A DNA stretch of 39,430 nucleotides, from the IMG/VR virus record IMGVR_UViG_3300046713_000129, positions 1 to 39,430 of that record. One strand, given 5' to 3'. This DNA is from a virus. A program made the position numbers and the translations under genes. A model generated the notes under the pieces. It did not search any database and had not been told where the DNA came from. It saw only the letters and a list, made by a program, of their open reading frames with translations. Positions within the stretch are counted from its first letter, which is position 1. The number at the start of each line of letters is the position of its first letter. Of this stretch, positions 6,123 to 12,575 are shown piece after piece.

Positions 6123-6419
6123 ATGGACTCTATTTCTAATTTAAGACCAACGGGCAATCGCTTGCTGGTTAAACTTGTACCGCCTGAAACGGTAACTAAG
6201 CAGGGGATTATTCTCCCTGAATCGAATAAAGCCAAGCAGAACATAGCCGTTGTAGTCGCTCTAGGATATGGCTACAAAGAGATCAATGGCCTATGGCTAC
6301 CTTGGCCTGTCCAAGTTGGAAACACCGTGCTACTAGCCAAATATGCAGGAATTGAGGTAGGGGACGAGCATTTAATCGTAACCTCTGACGATGTTGTTGC
6401 GATCATGGTGGAGGGATAA
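6123..6419 (+). CDS. groES: GroES-like co-chaperonin (Cpn10)
   Basis: A 98-aa protein of normal Cpn10 length. LRPTGNRLLVKLVPPETVTK begins the beta-barrel; GIILPESNKAKQN covers the mobile loop that contacts GroEL; YAGIEVGDEHLIVTSDDVVA closes the barrel as in GroES. In the cell it would cap the host GroEL ring. Phages such as T4 (gp31) and RB49 (CocO) carry co-chaperonins so that GroEL can fold the capsid protein. No GroEL gene is present, so it must use the host's. The middle (INGLWLPWPVQVGN) is more hydrophobic than usual. Confidence 0.9.
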   Translation: MDSISNLRPTGNRLLVKLVPPETVTKQGIILPESNKAKQNIAVVVALGYGYKEINGLWLPWPVQVGNTVLLAKYAGIEVGDEHLIVTSDDVVAIMVEG

Positions 6420-6502
6420 TGGAAACGGTTGTTTATTGCTTTGTGTGCTTGTTTTTGGGTTGTATTTCTATTGCCTTCTTAAGAATGGCGTTCAATGATT
6501 AA
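6419..6502 (+). CDS. 27-aa membrane peptide
   Basis: The ATG overlaps the last base of the GroES stop. METVVYCFVCLFLGCISIAF is one hydrophobic helix. Tight coupling to the gene before it supports reality; function unknown. Confidence 0.45.
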   Translation: METVVYCFVCLFLGCISIAFLRMAFND

Positions 6503-6511
6503 CGGAGGATT

Positions 6512-6646
6512 ATGCAAGAAATTATTAATATCGTTGTAGCTTTCTCAATGAACTTTCTTCTAATTTGTTGGGGATTAAAGCATTACGGAGAATTCCGTAT
6601 GTCTACCTATGCAAGAAAGAAAGATGAAGAGATGAGAAGGTTATGA
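6512..6646 (+). CDS. 44-aa membrane protein
   Basis: CGGAGGAT precedes the ATG. One transmembrane helix (IINIVVAFSMNFLLICWGL) followed by a basic cytoplasmic tail. Unknown function; one of three consecutive tiny membrane genes. Confidence 0.55.
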   Translation: MQEIINIVVAFSMNFLLICWGLKHYGEFRMSTYARKKDEEMRRL

Positions 6647-6720
6647 CTGACGTTATGGCCGTATGCTTCACTATTGTGTTTGTGACTTGGCTATATTTTG
6701 CCTATACGAGTGATTATTAA
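6643..6720 (+). CDS. 25-aa membrane peptide
   Basis: ATGA overlap with the previous stop. The peptide is one hydrophobic helix (VCFTIVFVTWLYFAY). It is probably translated with its neighbours; role unknown. Confidence 0.45.
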   Translation: MTDVMAVCFTIVFVTWLYFAYTSDY

Positions 6721-6734
6721 AACAGAGAGGATTT

Positions 6735-6938
6735 ATGCAAATTTATATGATTATTCGTTTATTGAAGGAAAGCGAACAAGATGGCAATCTGAATCAGTCT
6801 AGCTATATGTGTGAATTTACATATTCAAAAGAATGGGTTGCCCAGATTCTTAAAAAAAATAATGTACGTTATGATGTTTTTATCTATGAATTTCCCTCTT
6901 TGAAGCAAGTCACCAAAGCGGAGATTTCAATAGAGTAA
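6735..6938 (+). CDS. Small hypothetical protein (67 aa)
   Basis: AGAGGA precedes the ATG. Predicted beta-alpha-beta small domain (MIIRLLKES ... FIYEFPSLKQV). Its TAATG junction couples it to the RNA ligase gene. Not recognised. Confidence 0.6.
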   Translation: MQIYMIIRLLKESEQDGNLNQSSYMCEFTYSKEWVAQILKKNNVRYDVFIYEFPSLKQVTKAEISIE

Positions 6939-7597
6939 TGGAATATTTCAAGATCAATAGCCTATGGAAGCGTGAGCAATACGTCAAAGATAAGCCGAAA
7001 GGGACGCATGGCGCTTTGATTATCGGGGACTATTCAGAGCCTGAATTCGGGAATATAAAGCGATGGCGTGTAGATGAGAAGATTGACGGGACAAATATTC
7101 GGATACGATTTTCTAAAGCCCTTCCCAATGCTCTCGGAAGCTTATCTTTCGATGGGCGTACCGATAGTGCTCAAATACCAAAAGAACTGCTCGTTTATCT
7201 TGAAAGAACATTTACGCGTGAAAAGCTTGGCGAAGTCTTTCCCGATGCTGTGGATGTAATCTTGTATGGAGAAGGATACGGCCCAAAGATTCAATCATGC
7301 GGTGGAAATTATCGCTCTGATCCCTCTTTCATTCTTTTTGATGTATTTGCTAATGGTTGGTGGCTAAAGCGATCAGATGTTGTAGAAATAGCTCTAAAAC
7401 TGTCTATCGACACCGTTCCCGACCTTGGGGTTATGTCAGAGGAAGATATCGTTGAATTCGTCAAGTCTAAGCCTCTCTCGCGTTGCTCTATGATTCCTCA
7501 AATGATGGAAGGCGTTGTTTGCCGTTCTGATCCATTGGTTTTGTTTCGGAATGGTAAACCATTAGTGTGGAAGCTCAAATGTAAGGAATTTGCTTGA
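6938..7597 (+). CDS. RNA ligase family protein (nucleotidyltransferase)
   Basis: ATP-dependent ligase of the RNA ligase class. Motif I is VDEKIDGTNIRI with Lys48 as the AMP-accepting residue. Motif III (ILYGEGYG, about 108-115), IIIa (FILFDVFANGWW), IV (MEGVVCRS, about 190) and V (WKLKCKEF, at the C-terminus) follow in order. At 219 aa it is a bare catalytic core without an added C-terminal domain, like the compact Rnl2-type enzymes. Such enzymes seal RNA nicks, for example in tRNA cut by host defence nucleases. It is coupled to the genes on both sides. A role with the tRNA-like genes at 11.5-12.0 kb is inference. Confidence 0.85.
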   Translation: MEYFKINSLWKREQYVKDKPKGTHGALIIGDYSEPEFGNIKRWRVDEKIDGTNIRIRFSKALPNALGSLSFDGRTDSAQIPKELLVYLERTFTREKLGEVFPDAVDVILYGEGYGPKIQSCGGNYRSDPSFILFDVFANGWWLKRSDVVEIALKLSIDTVPDLGVMSEEDIVEFVKSKPLSRCSMIPQMMEGVVCRSDPLVLFRNGKPLVWKLKCKEFA

Positions 7598-7782
7598 CTA
7601 AGGAAGAATTGCTTGCGTACTTGTTAGAAATTAAAGAAGGAAATTTGAGAGATAGAGATGGGCGTTCCATGAAAGGCGATGAAGAAGTACAACATATTTT
7701 TGCAGATCAAGCTCTTTTAGATTATATAAATGATCCCCAAATTACCGAAGCCTTTAGCTCAATCCGCAAATGGTATGCTTAA
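7594..7782 (+). CDS. Small acidic protein (62 aa)
   Basis: TTG start overlapping the RNA ligase stop (TTGA). Helical, acidic, opening MTKEELLAYLLEIKEGNLRD. Not recognised; probably translationally coupled to the ligase. Confidence 0.6.
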   Translation: MTKEELLAYLLEIKEGNLRDRDGRSMKGDEEVQHIFADQALLDYINDPQITEAFSSIRKWYA

Positions 7783-8028
7783 ATGCGCCTGACTGCAATA
7801 GAAATTATTCAGTCTTTAATAGATCGAAATAGGAATCTCCGAAAGGATTTAGAAATTGAGGGATCGGTTCTTGATATGGTCAGGTTAAAGTTTCTTGAGC
7901 AAGATAGAAAACACCATGTATTTGACGATAAAGATGAGTTACACATGGCTATGTTGAGCAATTTTAATCCTTATGACACGTTCGAGTTAAAAGATAAGAA
8001 GAGCAAGAAGTCAAAAAAAGGAATTTGA
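7783..8028 (+). CDS. Small hypothetical protein (81 aa)
   Basis: Begins immediately after the previous stop. Helical, ending in a lysine/serine tail (KKSKKSKKG). Not recognised. Confidence 0.6.
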   Translation: MRLTAIEIIQSLIDRNRNLRKDLEIEGSVLDMVRLKFLEQDRKHHVFDDKDELHMAMLSNFNPYDTFELKDKKSKKSKKGI

Positions 8029-8031
8029 TTT

Positions 8032-8298
8032 ATGGGTTTATATTGGGCAGCGGTTGACAACCATAACAAGAAATATTTTGAACCACCAAAAGGCTTTTCT
8101 AATAAAATCCCAGGATTATATCACGCAAGCAACCCCTTTCCTGCAATGTTAGTTATGATGAATTCAAGAGGGCACAACTTCGAAATAGAAAATGACTCTT
8201 CATGGGATTGTTATTATTCCAGAAATTACAGAGATATTACAGATGAAGTTTATAAAGAACTTTTAAATATTTTCCCTTTAGAAAAGGAATCTTCTTGA
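8032..8298 (+). CDS. Small hypothetical protein (88 aa)
   Basis: Not recognised. Aromatic-rich globular protein (YWAAVDNHNKKYFEPPKGFS). It overlaps the large terminase start by 4 bases, so it is probably co-translated with it. Confidence 0.6.
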   Translation: MGLYWAAVDNHNKKYFEPPKGFSNKIPGLYHASNPFPAMLVMMNSRGHNFEIENDSSWDCYYSRNYRDITDEVYKELLNIFPLEKESS

Positions 8299-9632
8299 AA
8301 GACGACGCTAAACAATCCGTAGTCATTGATCTTCCTCATAATTACAAATGTCGGGACTACCAAGAGAAGTTTTGGCTAGAGATGGCTAAGAAAAGACGTT
8401 GTTGCCTAGTATGGCATAGACGAGCAGGAAAGGAGAAAACATGCTGGAATTACATGATTGTCAAAGCCTGCCAAAAAGTAGGCGTGTATTACTATTTGTT
8501 TCCTCATTTCAGCCAAGGAAGAAAGATTCTATGGGATGGCATGGATGCAAATGGGAAAAAGTTCTTAGATCATATCCCGAAGCAGCTTATTTCAGGGGAT
8601 CCCAATGCAACCGAAATGAAAATAAGGCTGGTTAATGGATCCATCATACAGATCATTGGAACGAATAACGTGGACTCTATTGTTGGCACTAATCCTATCG
8701 GGTGTGTCTTTAGTGAATATTCTCTACAAAATCCTATAGCCTGGCAGCTAATTAGGCCCATCTTAACAGAGAACGATGGATGGGCGATCTTCAATTTTAC
8801 TCCAAGGGGTGCTAATCATGCCAAAGAATTATATGACATGGCTAATTCTAATAAGTCTTGGTTTTGCCAGCTTCTCACTGTGGAGGATACGGGGGCAATA
8901 TCCCCTAGTGCAATTGAAGAAGAGCGCTCTGGCGGAATGTCCGAAGATTATATCCAACAAGAGTTTTACTGCTCCTTCACTCTAGGGATTGAGGGATCTT
9001 ATTATGCAAAATACATGCAGGACGCAAGAGATGAAGACAGAATCGGAGCCGTTCCCTGGCAAAAGACGGGTAGAGTTTATACGGCTTGGGATATCGGGAT
9101 TGGAGACTCAACCGCAATCATTTTCTTCCAACTTGTCGGCAATTCAGTCCACATTATCGACTATTACGAAAATCAAGGAGAAGGACTGCCCCATTATGCA
9201 GAAATTCTTTTTCGCAAGCCGTACCTTTATGCAGATCATTATGCACCGCATGACGTACAAAACAGGCACTTTTCTAGTGGAATGTCAACCCTTGAAGTCG
9301 CTGGAGGACTTGGACTTAAATTTACCGTCTTACCGACTCTTCACATACGAATTGAGGAGGGTATCGAAGGTTTACGGGGCATCTTCCCGCGTATTTACAT
9401 GGATGAAGTTAAATGCAAGCACCTCATTAAGTGCATAGAGAATTACCGCAAGGAGTTCGATGACAACCACAAGGTTTACAAAAATCGTCCCGTTCACGAT
9501 TGGGCCTCTCACGGAGCCGATGCAGCGAGATATCTTGCAATTGCTGTTAAACGCTTTGTCGATAGCAAGGGTGGCCCTTCGGATTCTGACGTAGAGAAGA
9601 TGATGGATAAATATCAACCAAGGTTTAGTTAA
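8295..9632 (+). CDS. terL: Terminase large subunit
   Basis: ATPase and nuclease of the DNA packaging motor, docking on the portal at 12576. The Walker A variant VWHRRAGKEKT lies at residues 39-49, Walker B with catalytic Glu at CVFSEYS (about 135), and the coupling motif NFTPRGANH follows. The RNase H-like nuclease domain has Asp in AWDIGIGDSTA (about 267) and the final acid in WASHGADAARY. At 445 aa it has the usual length. The start is TTG at 8295, overlapping the previous stop. The next gene begins at its stop codon (TAATG). Confidence 0.95.
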   Translation: MKDDAKQSVVIDLPHNYKCRDYQEKFWLEMAKKRRCCLVWHRRAGKEKTCWNYMIVKACQKVGVYYYLFPHFSQGRKILWDGMDANGKKFLDHIPKQLISGDPNATEMKIRLVNGSIIQIIGTNNVDSIVGTNPIGCVFSEYSLQNPIAWQLIRPILTENDGWAIFNFTPRGANHAKELYDMANSNKSWFCQLLTVEDTGAISPSAIEEERSGGMSEDYIQQEFYCSFTLGIEGSYYAKYMQDARDEDRIGAVPWQKTGRVYTAWDIGIGDSTAIIFFQLVGNSVHIIDYYENQGEGLPHYAEILFRKPYLYADHYAPHDVQNRHFSSGMSTLEVAGGLGLKFTVLPTLHIRIEEGIEGLRGIFPRIYMDEVKCKHLIKCIENYRKEFDDNHKVYKNRPVHDWASHGADAARYLAIAVKRFVDSKGGPSDSDVEKMMDKYQPRFS

Positions 9633-10360
9633 TGACTGCAATACATTCAGGAGGACAAGGAGAAGTCTTGAGATTTAGAAAATGGGTAAATAAGGAAGAT
9701 TTATACAAAGAATTGCCTAATAGAAAAGATGCAAATTTAGAAAATTTGTACCGAGAATTCCATAAAAACCAGGCAACGGGAATTAGATTTTTGATAGAGA
9801 ATCTACAGAATGAATTTAGACCCTATAATTTCATTGCATCTCCGGCAATTGGGCATACGGTTCCAATACGAATAACAAACCCTGAATGGATCATAAATCG
9901 AAAATTTGTCTATGGATCGACTCCCGTTAGATCGGCATATTGGGATATAAGACCTAAAGAAAACTTCTTACAAAAAATCAAAACCAAGGTGAAAAACATG
10001 TTCTTCAAGAAAAGAAAACAAATGCAAGTGGAAATTCGATGCTTAAAAGAAAGATTGCTTCATCTTTGTGAGCAAGTCGGCAATATCAAGCAAAATGTTG
10101 ACAAACTAAATCATATTACAAATTCTCAGAATGATAATATAAAAGAAAATGCAGAAAAAACTCAGGGATTAGGGATCATTTGTAAGCAATCAACCGATTA
10201 TTTAACTAGGGACTCAGTCGATTATATTGATGATGTGGAAAGTTGGAAAAAGTCGGGATATGAATATATTTCCAGTTATGGTGATGGTAAAGAAATGTGG
10301 ATTAGACATAAAAAAAATAATAAAAAAGTAACTAAAACAAAATCTAAAAAGAAAAAGTAA
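9632..10360 (+). CDS. Hypothetical protein with coiled coil and basic tail (242 aa)
   Basis: Not recognised. Residues 1-115 appear globular. Residues 125-180 form a coiled coil (KERLLHLCEQVGNIKQNVDK). The last 15 residues are almost all lysine. It starts at the terminase stop codon, so it may be a packaging or virion accessory. A promoter follows its stop. Confidence 0.65.
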   Translation: MTAIHSGGQGEVLRFRKWVNKEDLYKELPNRKDANLENLYREFHKNQATGIRFLIENLQNEFRPYNFIASPAIGHTVPIRITNPEWIINRKFVYGSTPVRSAYWDIRPKENFLQKIKTKVKNMFFKKRKQMQVEIRCLKERLLHLCEQVGNIKQNVDKLNHITNSQNDNIKENAEKTQGLGIICKQSTDYLTRDSVDYIDDVESWKKSGYEYISSYGDGKEMWIRHKKNNKKVTKTKSKKKK

Positions 10361-10364
10361 TTTG

Positions 10365-10373
10365 TGTTATAAT
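10365..10373 (+). promoter_or_regulatory. Extended -10 promoter (TGTTATAAT)
   Basis: TG, one base, then consensus TATAAT at 10368-10373, with no clear -35. The same TGTTATAATACA word occurs at 24727, also in front of a gene block. It would drive the proline-rich mini-gene run and perhaps the tRNA-like cluster. Confidence 0.55.
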
Positions 10374-10390
10374 ACAATCATAGGATGATT

Positions 10391-10513
10391 ATGTTTATTT
10401 GGACTCCTGCTTTTATCGCTGCATATAAATTGGGAATGGTTGACTGGTCGCTCTGGTGGATAGCTTTGACTCTTTTCTTCGATCTTCCTATCAGAATATG
10501 CAGGGTGAAGTAA
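10391..10513 (+). CDS. 40-aa membrane protein
   Basis: AGGA lies 5 bases before ATG 10391; an in-frame ATG at 10385 is an alternative. Two hydrophobic stretches (IWTPAFIAAYKLGMV and WWIALTLFFDLPI). TAATG coupling to the next gene. Function unknown; a holin-like role is possible but unsupported. Confidence 0.5.
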   Translation: MFIWTPAFIAAYKLGMVDWSLWWIALTLFFDLPIRICRVK

Positions 10514-10674
10514 TGGCTAAAAACTCGGTAACTACTCCTATTCCACCAAGAACTAGAGAGAGGTTTTGGCCTGATCCACAGAGAACTTTGCCACAGCCAC
10601 CGCCCAATATGCCATCTGTAAACAAAAGCGCTCCTATTCTACCTAAACCGCCTGGAGGGGGAAATAACCCATGA
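10513..10674 (+). CDS. Proline-rich mini-protein (53 aa)
   Basis: Starts at 10513 (MAKNSVTTPIPPRTRERFW) by TAATG overlap; the frame is open further upstream but inside the previous gene. It is rich in Pro and ends PKPPGGGNNP, an ending like those of the proteins at 10971 and 38629. It is likely disordered. Confidence 0.55.
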   Translation: MAKNSVTTPIPPRTRERFWPDPQRTLPQPPPNMPSVNKSAPILPKPPGGGNNP

Positions 10675-10778
10675 CTCGAATCACAACACCCAAGCCACCG
10701 AAACCCAATGTTTCTTGGCCAAATGCGCCGTGGATTCCTCCTCTTACAAGGCCCATTACTGGCCCAATAAGGTCATAA
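10671..10778 (+). CDS. Proline-rich peptide (35 aa)
   Basis: ATGA overlap with the previous stop and TAATG overlap with the next. MTRITTPKPPKPNVSWPNAP starts a proline- and tryptophan-containing peptide similar in style to its neighbours. Confidence 0.45.
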   Translation: MTRITTPKPPKPNVSWPNAPWIPPLTRPITGPIRS

Positions 10779-10987
10779 TGACTCACCGCACAGATCCCAA
10801 ATTCATGCGTTGGGCATTTGGAGATGAATATGAATCATTGATTAATATAGATATTGTCCATTGCCTTAAAGCTTGGAATGAAAGACATGGTGATAAGTTA
10901 AGGATAAATCTCAATGGACATAGAACAACTGATGAAGAGGCCATGCTTAATCTATACAAAGAGACAAACGATGTCAAGGCTACCTAG
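10778..10987 (+). CDS. Small hypothetical protein (69 aa)
   Basis: Start at 10778 by TAATG overlap; upstream in-frame extension to 10715 overlaps the previous gene. Globular (FMRWAFGDEYESLINIDIVH). Not recognised. Confidence 0.55.
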   Translation: MTHRTDPKFMRWAFGDEYESLINIDIVHCLKAWNERHGDKLRINLNGHRTTDEEAMLNLYKETNDVKAT

Positions 10988-11183
10988 ATCTCAAACAGAG
11001 TCCAATGGCTTCTTAGATGAGATCCCAGAGTGTTTTATCCCCGAACAGGCCATAACTATTCCAATTCCTCCCAGAAAGACTCCGTATAGCCCTATGAGTC
11101 CTGTTTCTCCTGTTCCTGCGAATCAACCGCCTCTTTATATTCCTCCCCGTGTTCCCTCAATTCCTGGCGGGAATCCTAGATGA
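10971..11183 (+). CDS. Proline-rich mini-protein (70 aa)
   Basis: Start at 10971 inside the end of the previous gene. The N-terminus is polar; the C-terminal half is Pro-rich (PIPPRKTPYSPMSPVSPVPA) and ends PSIPGGNPR, matching the style of the mini-protein at 10513. Probably disordered; role unknown. Confidence 0.55.
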   Translation: MSRLPRSQTESNGFLDEIPECFIPEQAITIPIPPRKTPYSPMSPVSPVPANQPPLYIPPRVPSIPGGNPR

Positions 11184-11314
11184 AGCAAATATCTAAAAAA
11201 CTTCTAGCTAAGAAGAAATGTCCTGGTCACTTCGAAGGAAAATTTTTCTGTGATTGCTTAACTCGAAATATCCGAAAATGGCTAGGAATTAAACGATATG
11301 GGTGGTTGGATTGA
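11180..11314 (+). CDS. Basic Cys/His mini-protein (44 aa)
   Basis: ATGA overlap with the previous stop. Contains CPGH and CDC spaced as a possible metal site, in a basic protein (KKLLAKKKCPGHFEGKFFCD). Such CPGH...CxC mini-proteins could bind zinc and nucleic acid; this is inference. Confidence 0.5.
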   Translation: MKQISKKLLAKKKCPGHFEGKFFCDCLTRNIRKWLGIKRYGWLD

Positions 11315-11526
11315 GTTTATATATTAAAAACAATAAATATATAATAATAATTGAAGATGTTACTAGCGTAGTATTAGATAAAGTGCCTCATAATGGAAAA
11401 ACATGGGATGTAATACAGGTTAATTACAAAACTAATCCCGCCATACAAATGCCTTTTGATTCTGAAGAAGAGGCAAGACAGGCTTTTAGGCAGATAGCCG
11501 AGTATCTTTGTGATGATCCAAATTAA
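11311..11526 (+). CDS. Small hypothetical protein (71-74 aa)
   Basis: Starts at TTG 11311 overlapping the previous stop, or at GTG 11302. A beta-rich N-terminus and a helical C-terminus (EEEARQAFRQIAEYL) give a small alpha/beta fold like phage DUF-type proteins. Not recognised. Its end lies 7 bases before the first tRNA-like element. Confidence 0.5.
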   Translation: MSLYIKNNKYIIIIEDVTSVVLDKVPHNGKTWDVIQVNYKTNPAIQMPFDSEEEARQAFRQIAEYLCDDPN

Positions 11527-11533
11527 TTTGGTT

Positions 11534-11612
11534 TGTTGAATGGCTGAATTTCGGTAGGCGCGTTGTGCTTGATCTACACAGCGTTATGTTGGGTCAATAC
11601 CAACTTCAATAT
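11534..11612 (+). tRNA. tRNA-like element with enlarged anticodon arm
   Basis: A 7-bp acceptor (11534-11540 with 11605-11611), TG at positions 8-9, a D arm with GG in its loop (11543-11559) and a T arm (stem GTTGG/CCAAC, loop GTCAATA) are present. The anticodon arm is instead a 7-bp stem (CGTTGTG/CACAGCG) with a 9-base loop, and the T loop lacks T54. No CCA is encoded. It is either a decayed tRNA or a tRNA-shaped RNA; no amino acid is assigned. Confidence 0.4.
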
Positions 11613-11685
11613 ACGCGCAGTAGCTCTACTACTGCATAGGAGAAGAATTGACAAAGCACTTCTTAAACAAAAGCCCCGTTACCAT

Positions 11686-11757
11686 GCTAGAGTAGCTCAA
11701 TGGTAGAGCAGCGTTCCTGTAAATCGACGGTTGAGGGTTCAAGTCCTTTCTCTAGCA
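11686..11757 (+). tRNA. tRNA-like gene, nearest to tRNA-Thr(UGU)
   Basis: Normal length (71 bases plus discriminator A). Acceptor GCTAGAG/CTCTAGC, D arm GCTC-AATGGTA-GAGC and T loop TTCAAGT are canonical. By alignment the anticodon is UGU (Thr) in the loop CCTGTAA. However, position 33 is C instead of the near-universal U, and the stem has two mismatches (G-A, U-U). A slipped pairing (CGTT with GACG) gives a larger loop with GUA in frame. The anticodon is therefore uncertain. CCA is not encoded. Confidence 0.6.
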
Positions 11758-11762
11758 ATATT

Positions 11763-11862
11763 GTGAGAGTAGTTTAGAGTTCGGGCAAGTATACCACCCG
11801 AAACATGGTTAAAGCCGAGACTGACGGGTCTAATGATGCAGGTTCGAATCCTGCCTCTCACA
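11763..11862 (+). tRNA. 100-base tRNA-like element
   Basis: Acceptor GTGAGAG/CTCTCAC and T arm GCAGG-TTCGAAT-CCTGC are perfect. The interior can be read two ways. First, a D stem GTTT/AAGC (11772-11775 with 11812-11815) with a 6-bp hairpin TTCGGG/CCCGAA inserted in the D loop. Second, a class II tRNA with anticodon stem ACCA/TGGT, loop text CCCGAAA (Ser-CGA-like but C33), and a variable arm AGAC/GTCT. Neither is canonical; the amino acid is unassigned. Confidence 0.5.
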
Positions 11863-11902
11863 TTAAAGAGCCTATCAAAATGATAGTCATAATGATAGGT
11901 AG

Positions 11903-12004
11903 TCGATCCGGCAAGACTTGCACTTGCATCGTCCGTCATCATTGCAAAACGCCGTTTTCACTCTCGCATATATCCCAGTGATATAGCGATTAAACTACGG
12001 ATCG
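11903..12004 (-). tRNA. 102-base tRNA-like element, minus strand
   Basis: On the minus strand CGATCCG/CGGATCG form a 7-bp acceptor and GCAAG/CTTGC a T stem with loop TGCAAGT. GTTT and AAAC can form a D stem with a long inserted hairpin (TCGCTATATC with GATATATGCGA). The remaining arm reads TTGCAAT, which would be a Cys(GCA) anticodon loop with wobble-rich stem pairs. Its 5' end overlaps the last codons of the leftward gene ending at 11995. Confidence 0.4.
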
Positions 12005-12267
12005 GTTTTATATTCAGGATGTTTTTCTAATAATTCGCAAATAACCTCATCCATGATCTCTTGACTAGTTCTAGTGCAAATACAGGTAGGTAGGTGCTTG
12101 ATTTGGATTAAATCACCGCATTTTGGATGAGACATATAGAATTGGTCATGTCCTTCCACTTCCATTTTAATCCAGATTATCTCGATTGTGGGTTTTTGTA
12201 GAGAATCGCAGTCATTGGCGAAAGAAGAAGAAATAAGAAATAGTAAAGATGATATTAAGAGTTTCAT
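11995..12267 (-). CDS. Secreted small protein with four cysteines (90 aa)
   Basis: A clear Sec signal peptide (MKLLISSLLFLISSSFAN, cleavage after about residue 17) is followed by a mature part with cysteines at DCDS, KCGD and CIC, suggesting disulphides in the periplasm. Not recognised. It overlaps the next upstream gene by 4 bases and its stop lies within the minus-strand tRNA-like acceptor. It could be a superinfection or lysis-related envelope protein. Confidence 0.65.
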   Translation of the reverse strand: MKLLISSLLFLISSSFANDCDSLQKPTIEIIWIKMEVEGHDQFYMSHPKCGDLIQIKHLPTCICTRTSQEIMDEVICELLEKHPEYKTDP

Positions 12268-12467
12268 TCTTTTTCCGATAATATCTGAATGATTTGCTCT
12301 AAAGCTCCTTGTGGATCTGGTTGCCTTTCAATAATATCTTTAAGAATTTTCGATAAAACACTAGAAATCTCCCGATCAGAGTACCCAGTGCTAATGTACA
12401 TTCTAATGAAGGTGTCCATTCTTAGACATTCTGAGACAAAAAGCTGTATTTCTTGTTCATCGTTCAT
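12264..12467 (-). CDS. Small helical protein (67 aa)
   Basis: Not recognised. Acidic and all-helical (MNDEQEIQLFVSECLRMDTF). It forms a two-gene leftward unit with the secreted protein and is transcribed away from the portal gene. Both promoters must lie in the AT-rich 108 bases 12468-12575. Confidence 0.6.
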   Translation of the reverse strand: MNDEQEIQLFVSECLRMDTFIRMYISTGYSDREISSVLSKILKDIIERQPDPQGALEQIIQILSEKE

Positions 12468-12548
12468 AATTTAGTTTAAAAATTACTGTATTCCGCATTT
12501 ATAGCACAATTCAAATTATTTTTTACTGCATTATTCAAATAATTATTA

Positions 12549-12554
12549 TATAAT
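12549..12554 (+). promoter_or_regulatory. Possible -10 box for the virion operon
   Basis: Consensus TATAAT in a very AT-rich gap, 22 bases before the portal ATG. No good -35 hexamer is seen at 16-18 bases. It would start the long structural operon. Confidence 0.4.
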
Positions 12555-12575
12555 GAAGACAACAGAAGGTCACTG

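Noticed and set aside
11648-11680. TTGACA before the second tRNA-like element as a promoter
   Set aside because: No acceptable -10 hexamer lies 16-19 bases downstream.
11739-11942. 67-residue minus-strand open frame across the tRNA-like elements
   Set aside because: It runs through perfect acceptor and T stems, so the RNA reading explains the sequence better.
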